This document shows, in pieces, positions 53,990 through 64,000 of a DNA stretch of 64,000 bases (position 1 is the first letter of the stretch; each line of letters begins with the position of its first letter). The position numbers and the translations under genes were made by a program. The DNA comes from Haemaphysalis longicornis (taxonomy: Eukaryota > Arthropoda > Arachnida > Ixodida > Ixodidae): contig CM023450.1 in assembly GCA_013339765.2 (NCBI GenBank), forward strand, positions 40,494,711 through 40,558,710, in the 5' to 3' direction. The notes under the pieces are model-generated. The model was given only the letters and a program-made list of their open reading frames with translations, searched no databases and had not been told where the DNA came from.

Positions 53990-56900
53990 GTGACTACATG
54001 AGAAGCCGACAGCCCGAGCCCCTAAAGTGCTTCGTCCCTAAAATTATTAAGCTGGCGTTACACACCTTTACTGAGGAAGTGTTACCCTTACTGGGGTTTC
54101 GCACGTCTACCGAACCACTTTAGACTAGACATGCACCCGCAAGTAAAGAAAAGCTAGGAGAAACTTCACAATTCTCTCAAGAGGAGCATGACACCAATAC
54201 TTTACTTTGTTAAAAAAAGATGGCGTCATTTTTTTTACTTTGTTTTCACTGATTCGGAGGAAACCTACTTGGGTATTAGTTATCAGTTTTTGTCGATACA
54301 TACCACAAATGACACTCCTTCCTCGTGGCGCCGGCGACTACAAGCGGGTTCCTCCATCCAGGTTCCCGGTTTAGTCCGCTCCTCTCCTGGCTCGAAGAAT
54401 TAAGTCCCTCTAGAGCCCGGCGTAGCTGCCTGCCGTAGCTCAAAAGTGTTCGTGTTGCTGAGGGCTGAGGGCCGTATAATGGAGCAGCCCCAGGTTGCGC
54501 GAAGTAAGCTAGATGGTCTACCACACACATTAAATTGCTTGTCGTATTTTGAGGGGACATCTGGGCTAGTCTGGCTTTGCTAGGGAAAATGTTCATGATT
54601 TATATCTGTCGCAGTTCCTGAGCTTTTGTAGCCGAGAGACTTTTGTTAGGCTTGGGGAGAAGTTCTCGAGAATCTGTTTGGATCTTGAGCCTTTCCGCGA
54701 TGTTGGGACTGTGTTGTGGGCGGTTTGTGATTTCCCGCGCGCTCGTTCTACTCTCTCGTTTCCCTCGAAAGCTTTACGCCCCCGGAGTCTAGATGAGGCC
54801 CGTAGGGAAGGGACCCAGGGTGGCTTTTGGCGGCTCCAGTATATTGAGCCGCCTGTGGATTCGGCCGTCAATGATGTTCCGCTCACCGTGCAGGTGACTA
54901 TTTCAAGGCTTTCTTTCTGGCTCCCGCGGCACCTCAGCGGGTAAGAGCAAACGCAGGGTGAAGCGGAAAATGAATGACGGAAGCACGAGAAAGAAAGCGG
55001 AGGAGACAAATGGGTGGAGGAATTTGTTGCTTCAATACGGCGTTTCAGCAACAGCCTATTCCAATTTTGTCGGGTTGGTTTGCAGCCACATGTCATCGCA
55101 ATCAAATTCAATATCGCAGTGAACAATATCTCGACAGCTGCGCTCAAAATTCGCACTACAAAGGTGTGTAATCTTCAGGCGCCTTTTCTTTTTACCCTTT
55201 ACTTAAGGCGAAAGATTTAGGTGCCCTTAAAATGGCCGCCGCTGTTAAGAGTAAAACCAGTTACAAAAATGTCAACATTGGTGCCATAGTGTGTATGGGG
55301 ATTTATTTCAGTAAAGCAAATCACTTGTTTAGTTTAGGCACATTTGAGTCCGTACGGGAATTTTTTTTTTTCATCGCGAAAGTTGCAGCATAAAACGGTT
55401 GGGGCGAGTGAGACTAAATGTAAATGGGTGGGAATTGAACTAGGGTCCTGAAGCAGGAGCCGAGTGCGTTGCAACCTCAGCACGTCGCCAGCGGCAGAAC
55501 AAGAGTTCGTGCGGTGCTGACATCGTATCGCATGACGGGTGAACGCCACGTCCCACCACGCCTTCCTTTGTGAAGTCGGCTTTCCATCACTGTGACTATG
55601 CTTACAGTGAAGCACCCATTGCAGGGCGTTTTAAGATCAGACGTTGGGCGAAACAGTCGTAGCCCCCGATATGGTGCAGGTGCCGCTGCTAAACAACGCC
55701 GGGATAATTTTTACACATGACAATTTAATGGCAAAATGGCATTACCGCATGTCCTCCACTCCAACTCGCATCATAAGTACGGGAGAGCGCGCAAAGTCCA
55801 CTTTCTTTCCCGCACGTTTTGTGTTTTGCTTTGAGGCGTCGTTTACGTTGATGCCATTTCTCTGTAAGGGCATTTAGCTCTGCGGTGTGGAAGAATCACC
55901 AAGCCCTATACTCGCAAACACCGCTCTAGAATACTTCACATGGATGAAAGTGTGTGCAAGGTGTAGGAAAAGAATGACCAATTTGAATGGCATTGTGTGT
56001 TTGCATACATTGACAACAAAAGAAAAGCATTACCTGGCGACAAAAACGCCAAAGCAGGCCTATGTTCTTTCCCGCCCTCTTTATATCTAATGCGAAAGCA
56101 TTATATGTCTCTTGAGTCTAAAAATCTGGAGTTCTTAACGACAGGCCATAGCGGATGGTACCAAAGAAATGGCTGACGGTTTAAAAAGCAATACCAAGTG
56201 CGTGAAAAAAGCTCGGATTGACGTTAAATTTTTCAGGCAGGTTCCTGCCAACAACGTAAATTAATAACTTCGAACAGAAAAATTCTTTTTTTTTTCGGCC
56301 TCAATAAAAATTTAACTCGGTCCTCGGGTTGCGAGACAAACACGCTATACGCCCACACAACTGGCTGCCTAAACGCACTGCGTGCGACCCTGGACACGTG
56401 ACGGCACGTGAGCAGAACGGATACAGCTCAGTCACGGAGAACGTTGATTGTGAGAAAGTAGTGGGTGTAATGTCGCCAATCAGCCTGTCGAAGTAATTGG
56501 CGCCTTGTCTTGTGATCTGAGAGGCTTCTTCGACGGGCGTAACACCAGTTTCTGTACCGGCTAAGCACGATCGACCACGCAAATTCGCAAGCAAGGCCGA
56601 ATGATAAGAAATGAAAAATGCCAGGGGAGAGCTAGGCGCGCGAAAGCGAAGAGACGTACGGATACACGATATATCAGTAATGAAGTGCTTGATAAGTACC
56701 GCTAGGGGAAACCATAGTGCGTTTGCATTCAATGCACGCAAGCAGACCTAAGTCCTCCGAGGAATTTTCGAATGTAAACATATTTGCCAATTAAAATTTA
56801 TCCCAAGCAAAATAAATTCTTGAAAGTCATTAGCTGCTCTTTGTCTCTAAAAAAATCAGTTTCGAATGTTGGGCCTGCTTGCTAAGCTTGTTAGATCTTA

Positions 56901-57005
56901 CTTTAATTATTACTATTACGGCTGTGGGAAGTTGGTCGCCTGTAGAATAACCAAGCTCCTTTTTGCACGGCTTCCTAATTGAAATGCTACCTGCACGTTC
57001 CAGAC
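53990..57005. other. No gene recognised; one possible tRNA-like SINE fragment
   Basis: A minus-strand segment at about 55430-55495 contains box A-like 'tggcgacgtgctgagg' and box B-like 'agttcaattccc' text, possibly a SINE head. Two CACGTG sites lie 14 bp apart near 56395-56410. The open frames at 54593-55156 (minus) and 54678-54944 (plus) are unrecognised. Confidence 0.35.
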
Positions 57006-57010
57006 TTAGG

Positions 57011-57044
57011 TATTTAGATAAGCGCCGCGGCGCTTATCTAAATA
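57011..57044. repeat. 34-bp perfect palindrome
   Basis: 'tatttagataagcgccg' is followed directly by its exact inverse, with no spacer. Confidence 0.9.
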
Positions 57045-58115
57045 ATGGTTTGTCTAATGATAGATGTGAAAATAGCGGGAGTTTATTGATCTGATCGGGG
57101 TAGTCGTGCTTTATTCTTGCCCAGTCATGCGATTGTCTGCGAAAAAAATCCAGGCGGGGGTTTACCGTGACTCCACAAAATTGCGTAAGGGTCGTCGCCC
57201 AGTCTTGTATCACTGTATCCGCGTTGTGTAAGTGCCAGTAGCGCTGATATCCGTGCCAGCAACGGATGCTTTAAGTAACAATAACAGCAACAAATGCTCA
57301 AAGAACAGAAAAACAAAAATTGGCACACGAGCCGAGAATTCCCGCAGGTGACGGAGTGCTCACAGCTGCTTGGCAGCAGCATCGAACGAGTGTAGTGGCT
57401 CTTCTGTTATTTTTTCTCTGTCAAGGGACGGGAGGGTTGGAACGGGAGTGTTGTCTCCAAGGAGGTTGTATAAAACCTCCTTGGTTGTCTCATCATCATC
57501 GGAATCATCACCTCGCAATGCCGTTGTCGTTTGTTTTACTTGAGTTGCTGTGTGGCTGCTGTGGTACGAGTATTTATTCACAGCTAACTTTATGTCGTTT
57601 TGTAGCGTGAGCTACACTGGCCGAGGTTGAGCAGTTTCGCGTGGCTCCTGGAGAGCCGTGCTGCGCATGCGCGAGAAGCAGTGACGTCACACGGCGCACA
57701 GAACGTTGCTCGCTGCCTTGCGTCTCACACCCTACGCACCCAGCGTCTTCGCCGACCTCCGTTCCGCACGTGGCGGCCCGGTCCACTTGATGATCATGCG
57801 ACGGGTGGCCGGGTGTGCAACCGATGGCTCGTGCGTCGCAGTAACACCGGCGTGCGCCTGTGGAACCAGCTTAGCTCTGGGGTGATTGGTGACGCTGCGA
57901 CGGAGCCGCTTGATAAATATACATGTGTCACATAATGCGTATACCGTGTGTGTGTGTCATTGAAGCAGCAGTAAGCATGACAATCAAGCTAATCCTAGAC
58001 AACCAGGAAAGCTAAGAATAACCAGCTGAACCTTAGCTCACGCTACGTATATCCTGGCATAGCCGAGCTAAGCCACTTAATCTTTTTTACTGTGAACATA
58101 TGTTTGACGTTGTAC
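57045..58115. other. No gene recognised
   Basis: Contains a hairpin, 'ccaaggaggtt' / 'aacctccttgg' with a 6-bp spacer, at about 57457-57484. A GC-rich stretch lies at 57610-57900 ('gcatgcgcgagaagcagtga'). Confidence 0.35.
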
Positions 58116-58295
58116 GCGGGTGGTGACCGTGGTGGTCACTTTTCTGATGGAGGCGAAGAGCAAAAACGCCCTTGTGCCGAGATTTCGGCGCATGTAAAGA
58201 TGGAATCAAAATTAATCCAGAGCCCTCCACTACGGCGCGCCTCATAGCCTAGATGTAGCTTCGGGGTGTTAAACACCAAAAATCAATCAACTAAA
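58116..58295 (+). repeat. tRNA-derived SINE, 3' part
   Basis: Shares 'cttttctgatggaggc', 'gagatttcggcgca', 'aaaattaatcc', 'gagccctccactacggcgcg' and 'tgttaaac' with 62306-62515, in the same order. The box-B head is degraded here. Resembles SINEs described in ixodid ticks (Ruka type) from memory; no comparison was made. Confidence 0.75.
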
Positions 58296-58563
58296 TTATC
58301 TATTCAACGTTGTATGAGGGTTTGAAGCATCAACTGTTGCAGGCTTTGGCGTCGTCAGTAATAATCGGTTCGCTATAAGGCGAAAACCTCAAAGGCCCAT
58401 TTCGCGAAAAAGCGCCGTTGTTGTGCGGTCAAGAAAATGGTCAACGCAATAAAGAGTGAATCAATAAAAAGAAACAAGTGTGTGATACGATGGTATGCAG
58501 CCCGGTGCACTATACTGTGCTATTTTTTCTCTTTTTCTCCATTGGTATTTCATTCAAAACAGA

Positions 58564-58671
58564 GAAACACACAACACACACACACACCACACACACACAC
58601 ACACCATATATATATATATAGATATATAGATATATATATTATATATATATATATATATAATATATTATATA
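58564..58671. repeat. (CA)n and (TA)n microsatellites
   Basis: A CA-rich run (58564-58603) is followed by interrupted TA repeats (58604-58671). Confidence 0.95.
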
Positions 58672-58694
58672 GGGACAGAAATAAGACATTGCAT

Positions 58695-58970
58695 TCAAGA
58701 CAACCTCGGAAAGAAAGGGGAAGATGTAGTACGTCAAGATAAAGAATTTGGAAAATAAGAAAGTGGAGAAAAAATGCCCGCCAGGTGGGATCGAACCTAC
58801 GACCTCCAGAATACCGGTCTGGTGCGATAACCACTACCGCTACCGGCGGGGCTACTGGAGGTCGTGGGTTCGGATCCCACCTGGCGGGCATTTTTTCTCC
58901 ACTTCTTATTTTCCAAATTCTTTATCTTGACGTACTACATCCTCCCCTTTGCTTTCCGAGGTTGTCTTGA
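58695..58970. repeat. Large foldback: two inverted copies of a tRNA-like unit
   Basis: Arms 58695-58809 and 58855-58970 are inverse with few mismatches around a 45-bp loop. Each arm ends inward with a box-B-like sequence ('gtaggttcgatccc' on the minus strand, 'gtgggttcggatccc' on the plus strand). Minus-strand reading across the loop gives box A-like 'tagcggtagtgg', an anticodon-like stem 'ccaga/tctgg' and near-complementary acceptor ends. It is a tRNA-like pseudogene or SINE head rather than a proven tRNA. TA microsatellites flank both sides. Confidence 0.75.
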
Positions 58971-59024
58971 CTGCCAATTCTTATTTCTGTCTTATTTCAA
59001 CGAGCCCTCATTTCCTATTCCGAT

Positions 59025-59026
<2 letters not shown>

Positions 59027-59083
<57 letters not shown>
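59027..59083. repeat. (TA)n microsatellite
   Basis: About 28 uninterrupted TA units. Confidence 0.97.
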
Positions 59084-59086
<3 letters not shown>

Positions 59087-59598
59087 ATGGCGCTCAATGT
59101 ACAAGGCGAAACGGGTAATCTGGAATCACACCGCTGCAAAACAGGGTACCAATCTGGTCTAAAATCATTTGCTGTAGTAGCATTTTGGCTTAATTTTCAT
59201 TTGTCTAAAGTGCAACTTGGAAGATACCATCGGCTCAGCGTTTCTGTCTAACATACGCGTTTTTCATAAACTGTGTATGGCCATCAGAAAAAAAAAAGGA
59301 AGGCACATCATCGCAGGGAGCTGCAAACATTTTTGTGTCTTCTGTTAACTGTTGACTTTGGTATGCTCAACAGTTCAGCAATGTTTTTTTTTTTTTTTTA
59401 CTGATAAGGCGCTATAGTGTTTTGCGACGTGCGTGCTTCAATGGACACGCCAAAAGTAATTAACACCCCACTGTGTGCGTTACCGTGCTATCTCCGCACG
59501 TTGCGAGCGTATAACCAAAGTTGTCGTTGTTTTTTCTTTCCTTGTGGTGCATGCAATACACCTTTAGGGGAACTGCGAGAGCTGGGCGTGTTGGTACA
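59084..59598. other. No gene recognised
   Basis: A T homopolymer near 59382-59399; otherwise nothing recognised. Confidence 0.4.
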
Positions 59599-59604
59599 TG
59601 TTCA

Positions 59605-59708
59605 TGGTGGGAAAAGCGCTACAGCGACAAGGACAAGTGAGTACACGGGACAAAGCGCTTTGTCCCGTGTACTCACTTGTCCTTGTCGCTGTAGCGCTTT
59701 TCCCACCA
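59605..59708. repeat. 104-bp perfect palindrome
   Basis: The arms 59605-59656 and 59657-59708 are exact inverses over 52 bp with no spacer, checked base by base. Complementarity resumes outside after one mismatch (about five more pairs). See findings. Confidence 0.95.
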
Positions 59709-61160
59709 CGAACACCTTTAGAAGCTTGGCCAGGAGTTGGAAACTTTGAGAAGCAATGTGACCGCTTCACAAAATTCGCAAAACTACGAATTTAAAACGT
59801 AAAGGTTGTAGAATAATGCGTGCCCCGTGACACCTGAAGGTGATGGCACGTGAGTAGAACAGGAGCACAGCAGCCACGCAGTACCCTGATTCTAGGGTAG
59901 CTGTGGCGTGTGTCCGTCTGCTAAAAATGAAAGCGCTCTGACTTCGAAGTGAGAGTGTGGCGCGATCTGGCCGGGAGGACGGGTCACGTGATACAAAACG
60001 CCGTGGTTTTCCCTGCGGCTTCCCGCGCTGGCTGCACGGCGGAGCTACAGGCGCGCTCCTCCAATTAGCTGCTCCTAAGGCCCCTAAAATTAGGGACCTT
60101 AGCCAAGGTAAATGTCCAAAGCTGCCTTAGCTTCTCTGAGATCGCCGATGCATTCGGTTGGTACGCTGCCTCTCGCGCGCTGATTGCGAGCCGCCTTGGC
60201 ATCTGGCGACTCCGAGCCAGAGGACCGGAGCGGCCAACCGCATACGCCATAAGTATCGCCGCGCTTTCACATTCAAATCTCGTAAGCAGAGCTAAGTGTA
60301 CCGGGGAATTTTTTGACCCCCTCATCAATGTCGTCGTCTTTGTCGACGCGAGGCGGACAAAGGAGTTGGAAGTCTTCGCTTAAATGCGAGCGTATATCTC
60401 TAATCACATATACAATGACCTTTGGAGCCATCCAAAGTCGGCAGTTTATGCGGCACATATACCGCTGCGCGTCACTTTACGTCCCCTTTTTCAATGTGCT
60501 TAGAATATAAGTAACGAACTCCTTCCTCAATGAATTCGCCGAACTGCAAACGATATTAATCTTTACTCTTGGTTTGAAGCTTTGATAAAACTCCCTTCAA
60601 ACCCCTCCTCCTGCTACTGCTGTTGCTTTCTGCGACGTTTCAAAATTTTACGACGTGACAGTCGGCACGTTCACTCAGAGGGCAAGGCTGACTCTTTTCA
60701 TCCTTATCTCTTGATGTTGTTCTTTTTTATCTCTACACCAGCAGCATGAAACAATAAGGCGCCCTTTTGTCTTAATTTTGCCTTATCTGTTATTACTGTT
60801 CATTAACCCTCCACAACTGCGCGCTGTCGCCTTACCCCGAAGTCTATACATACCTGCGGAAATGGTTTGCTGATATATCTTGCCCGGCTGTTTTACTCGT
60901 CAGCGCTATATGGGGATATTAGTACGTCGCTGCGCTCCTTCGTCCACTCTTTTTGTGGAAGCAACGGTATAGGTGCTGGGATACGGTTGCGGTTTACAGT
61001 CGAACATCGCGAAAAGAAAAGACGGACGGATAAAAAATGACACGCACCGCGCCTCCTGTGTGCCTCCTTTTCCCCTGTCCTTTTCTTTTTAACAGCGGAG
61101 CTGTTATAGGTGGAGCCTTTTCGTAAGTCTGCAGTAGGTCGTGCGTCACGCAGGGGCAGG
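59709..61160. other. No gene recognised
   Basis: Minus-strand frames at 60065-60328 and 60273-60458 look somewhat protein-like ('MAPKVIVYVIRDIR', 'VDKDDDIDEGVKKF') but match no family I know. Confidence 0.3.
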
Positions 61161-61164
61161 AGCA

Positions 61165-61234
61165 GGTTCCCAGACCCACCAATAGATGGCGCAGACCGGT
61201 TCCCAGATACACCGATAGAGGGCGCAGTGGTCTC
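61165..61234. repeat. Two-unit 34-bp tandem repeat containing CTCF-like motifs
   Basis: 'ggttcccagacccaccaata' + 'gatggcgcag' is followed by 'ggttcccagatacaccgata' + 'gagggcgcag'. The AGATGGCGC and AGAGGGCGC cores resemble CTCF sites. Confidence 0.8.
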
Positions 61235-61403
61235 GCAGGTAGGCCGTTTGGCCTTATAATAGGAGCGCACGGAAAGATAACTAACGAAGCAGTGCAGGGA
61301 GACATGGGCTGGGCGTCGTTTGAAGTTCGAGAAAAATATGTTTTGAGATGAGGCTGAGAGCAATGGATCAACGTAGGTGGACAGCTGAAGTTTTTAGGTA
61401 CCT

Positions 61404-61920
61404 AACTTGAAAAGCGTGGACGCGCAGTGGTTGAGGAAGACTAGAAGGCTAACGACGAAATACGGAAAGAACAGTGGAGAATCAAGGACAGCCAAGGTAA
61501 CAAAAAAAGAGGCTAGGCAGATAGAAACGAATAAATGGAGAGAAAAAACGGAAGCTAAAACGTCGTTAGAGATGTACAGGGCTGAGAAATTGGACATCAG
61601 AAAGAAAATTTCTGCGATAATTCCCAGGGCAGTGCTTTGCTTTTTGAGGTTAGAGCAGGTTGCTTGCGAACTAAAGGTTTGTGGGGCAGTATTCACAAAG
61701 TGATGGGGTATGCATTGTCTGCGGAAAATAAACAGAAAATATGCGGCACATAGTGTTAGAATGCGAGGGTATCCGTCCAAATCTAGAGGGAGATATTCGG
61801 CTTCCAGAAACCCTGGGAGTGAAGGGTAACGCAGAGGCAGTTCACTTCAAGGCTGTCGAGGTGACGAAAAGGAGATTAGAATGCTGGTGGACGAAAAGCA
61901 GAGAAGGATATACTTCTTAG
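61404..61920 (+). pseudogene. LINE 3' remnant, non-LTR reverse-transcriptase tail with zinc-knuckle-like end
   Basis: The first frame (61407-61703) gives 'KKEARQIETNKWREKTEAKT' and 'SLEMYRAEK'. A frameshift and stop follow at about 61690-61735 around 'CIVCGK'. A second frame (61741-61920) gives 'MRHIVLECEGIRPNLEGDIR' and 'LECWWTKSREGYTS' before TAG. The C-x2-C...H-x4-C order of 'CIVCGK' and 'HIVLEC' is typical of the extreme C-terminus of jockey/CR1/R1-like LINE proteins. 5'-truncated and broken. Confidence 0.65.
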
Positions 61921-62099
61921 GACAGCTACCACCTGTAACAGAAAAAAAAAACTATTTTGTGCCTAATAAGCTTTTGTGCCTGCCCTTAGAGAGTGTAAAA
62001 CATATATAGGTATATTATTTTTTTTAGTTTTTTTTGTAAGATAACGCGTCATCCCCCCGTTATAAAGGGGATACCACTATCAATAATAATCATCATCAT

Positions 62100-62270
62100 G
62101 CGGGCTCCTCTCCCTGAAAGGGTAGGGAGCCTTCCGCCGCTGACGTTTAGCTGCCGATTGCTTTGCGCGAACCGTCGAATTTGCGCGGCGACGGCGCTGT
62201 CGTTCTCGAGAGAGCGCCCATTGCCGTTCGAGCCGACACAAGAGAACCACAGCTCCGCTGTTTCGACAGG
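62100..62270 (+). repeat. Dispersed repeat, copy 1 (also at 63755-63880)
   Basis: 'ttgcgcggcgacggcgctg', 'ccgttcgagccga', 'caagagaaccacagctccgc' and 'tgttt' recur in the same order in the second copy. Sits immediately 5' of a SINE. Confidence 0.85.
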
Positions 62271-62305
62271 TTTCACACTGGGTGGAACCGGTTTTACTTT
62301 TTTTT

Positions 62306-62515
62306 TTTTTGCTGAGCACGAGGTCGCGGGTTCGATTCCCGGCCGCGGTGGTCGCTTTTCTGATGGAGGCCAAAAGCACAAACACCCGTGTGTACGAGAT
62401 TTCGGCGCACGTTAAAGATCCCCAGGTGGTCAAAATTAATCCGGAGCCCTCCACTACGGCGCGCCTCATCGCCTGCGTTGCGTCGGCGCGTTAAACCCTA
62501 CAATCAATCAATCTT
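62306..62515 (+). repeat. tRNA-derived SINE copy with intact box B
   Basis: Starts after a T homopolymer with 'gctgagcacgaggtcgcggg', then 'gttcgattcccggcc' (box B consensus GGTTCGANNCC). Next are 'ctttaaagatccccaggtgg'-type body text and the end 'gcgcgttaaaccctacaatc' with ATC repeats. Its body is shared with 58116-58295. Confidence 0.8.
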
Positions 62516-63754
62516 CTCTTTTTCGTCGTTTGAACAGAATGAACTACTACCAATCCGCCCGATTGACAGCCTTCCGTAAGGGCGGTAAAACTGCGCCGGT
62601 TTTAGAACGGACAACTCGTAATGGCCACTGCATAGTTTTGTGTTGCTGTTAATCCAGGAATCTTCAGCTTTTTTGAGACGACCGGAGGGTCCAAAACGTG
62701 TGAACGCTTTGCATTATGAAATATATACGCAAAGCTGTATGTATATATTTGGTAACCCACAGGTAACGTAGCGCGCAATGCAAGAGTAACTTTAATCGTG
62801 GTACTGTCTCGTCGGTACACTCTGCGTCTCTTTGGATACCGAAGGATACCGATGTGGGCACCGGAGTTACTTTAAAATGATTTAAATGTAGCTACGCCGG
62901 GTTCTATAGTGATGGCCAGGGGCTCCGAATGAGTCGCTTTTTTTTTTTTCATCTGACGCGTAATTGCGCTGGTTTTTTTTTAACTTTTTATTCCTGCTTT
63001 CCATTTGCTTGCAAATCGACGCGTGTACTGCCATCACCACCTAAATAAGGGTAAGGCCTAACAGCTTACGCCCGGCGACATTCCACGGCGATACGATTGG
63101 TTAGACACGCTCGTTCAGGCATACCTCCACGTGGATATGTTTTCCCACGTTTTCTTTTTAAATTGGCCACTCGCATGCGCTAAATGGTCCACTTAGTGAC
63201 GGCTCTGGAAGCAGGCTTTTTTTCTTATCTAGAAGGTTTTGGTGTACTACGCAGACCTCAACGGCGCGCAGCTAGGGCATCTTGTCTGCACCTCGATTGC
63301 ACGAAGTGGCATGGACGTTTGTCAGAACAAATGTTTACGAAAGATAAACCGATAAGGCAGGGTTGCTCTTGGGAAACCCCTCTGTTTACCAGGCTATCTG
63401 CCAATGTTTCGTAAATATGCGCTGCGCACAACATAGTGTAAACACCGATAAGGCGATAAATCTTTTATATGGGTCCGCGTTGTTGCATGTCGTCCTTGGC
63501 CAGTCGGGCTGTCTAAGATCTTCTCTGAGCGTGGAAGGCCCTACAGGGCCGGCCGACGATTTTTCTGCGAAAATAAAATAAAATCGCAGGCGATCATCCC
63601 AAGACGATAAGCCTTGCTAGAAGGCTGCAGGTCGCACAGCTGCAGGTGATATGTTGAGCTGCAGCTCTACAAGGCGATACGCGTACAGCTGTTGGCGCAC
63701 AGCCGTGAGATTACAATGATCCACCAAGGACAATACTTGATGCAGTACATTTGG
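62516..63754. other. No gene recognised
   Basis: No repeat with clear borders and no coding segment was recognised. Confidence 0.4.
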
Positions 63755-63880
63755 CTGGCGATTTTTGCGGGAAACGTAAATTTGCGCGGCGACGGCGCTG
63801 CCGTTCTCGGTCTGGCGCCCGTTGACGTTCGAGCCGATACAAGAGAACCACAGCTCCGCTGTTTTAGGCATGGTTGAACT
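63755..63880 (+). repeat. Dispersed repeat, copy 2 (also at 62100-62270)
   Basis: Matches copy 1 from 'tttgcgcggcgacggcgctg' to 'cacagctccgctgtttt', with a few substitutions. Confidence 0.85.
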
Positions 63881-64000
63881 GGGTTTAAGCTTTCATGGGA
63901 CGAGGCGTGGTAACGTGGGCACAGCGACGTAGAGAGGGCATAGGCTTGCGAGGGTAAGAGCAAGCACGAAGCATACGCGTGCAGCGTAGTGGGGAGAGGG

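Noticed and set aside
54593..55156. 187-codon open frame on the minus strand
   Set aside because: No recognisable motif, low-complexity Ser/Arg composition, no splice or neighbour support.
55430..55495. Possible tRNA gene on the minus strand
   Set aside because: Box A- and B-like words are present, but the anticodon stem and acceptor stem do not pair; at best a SINE fragment.
57360..57581. Acidic minus-strand frame ('GDDSDDDETTKEVLYNLLGD')
   Set aside because: Looks protein-like locally, but overlaps an inverted repeat and has no exon context or known family.
58437..58742. Open frame across the CA/TA repeats
   Set aside because: Open only because of the microsatellite (His-Thr and Ile-Tyr runs).
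58780..58890. Functional tRNA-Thr-like gene
   Set aside because: A cloverleaf can be drawn, but position 33 is not U, the acceptor join has extra bases and the unit is duplicated in inverse; treated as tRNA-derived repeat.
60065..60458. Two adjacent minus-strand frames that look protein-like
   Set aside because: No family recognised and no splice structure; may be part of an unknown repeat.
1..64000. CRISPR arrays, bacterial operons, rRNA genes
   Set aside because: None seen; splice structure and repeats show nuclear animal DNA.

Overview
The window is animal nuclear DNA: short coding exons with GT/AG splice sites, long introns, and many dispersed repeats. The tRNA-derived SINEs, the RTE-like LINE tail and the repeat-rich, moderately GC composition suggest a chelicerate, most likely an ixodid tick. 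That assignment is inference, since no search was possible.

Four protein-coding genes can be assembled exon by exon. (1) 3104-18950, + strand: the 3' nine coding exons of G kinase-anchoring protein 1 (GKAP1); its N-terminal exons lie to the left of the window. (2) 21837-35720, - strand: a complete four-exon phosphomevalonate kinase (PMVK, 193 aa), convergent with GKAP1. (3) 26116-33497, + strand: a complete seven-exon gene for a 251-aa Schlafen/AlbA_2-domain protein, lying wholly inside the 11.5-kb first intron of PMVK on the opposite strand. (4) 36726-50186, + strand: an eleven-exon gene for a protein of about 854 aa with two CCCH zinc fingers, an RWD-like region, a long acidic linker and a C-terminal CHY zinc finger. 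It is divergent from PMVK, with start codons about 1 kb apart. Exon phases agree across all junctions in every gene. The exceptions are two single-base A-run anomalies, one in GKAP1 exon 5 of the nine and one in the last exon of the CHY gene. Both look like consensus errors or true frameshifts.

The genes do not form an operon or an obvious pathway. PMVK makes diphosphomevalonate in the mevalonate pathway, GKAP1 anchors cGMP-dependent kinase at the Golgi, the Schlafen-like protein is a probable RNA-processing enzyme, and the CCCH/CHY protein is a metal-binding protein that probably contacts RNA.

Introns carry non-autonomous DNA transposons. These comprise three terminal-inverted-repeat families bounded by TTAA (piggyBac-like), two pogo/Tigger-like TA-flanked elements, one of them keeping a decayed transposase C-terminus, a hAT transposase relic, and two other inverted-repeat elements. 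From about 52.4 kb to the right edge no gene is recognised. That part starts with a CpG-rich stretch ending in a strong splice donor (a candidate non-coding first exon) and then holds SINEs, a LINE tail, a foldback with TA microsatellites, and a 104-bp perfect palindrome.
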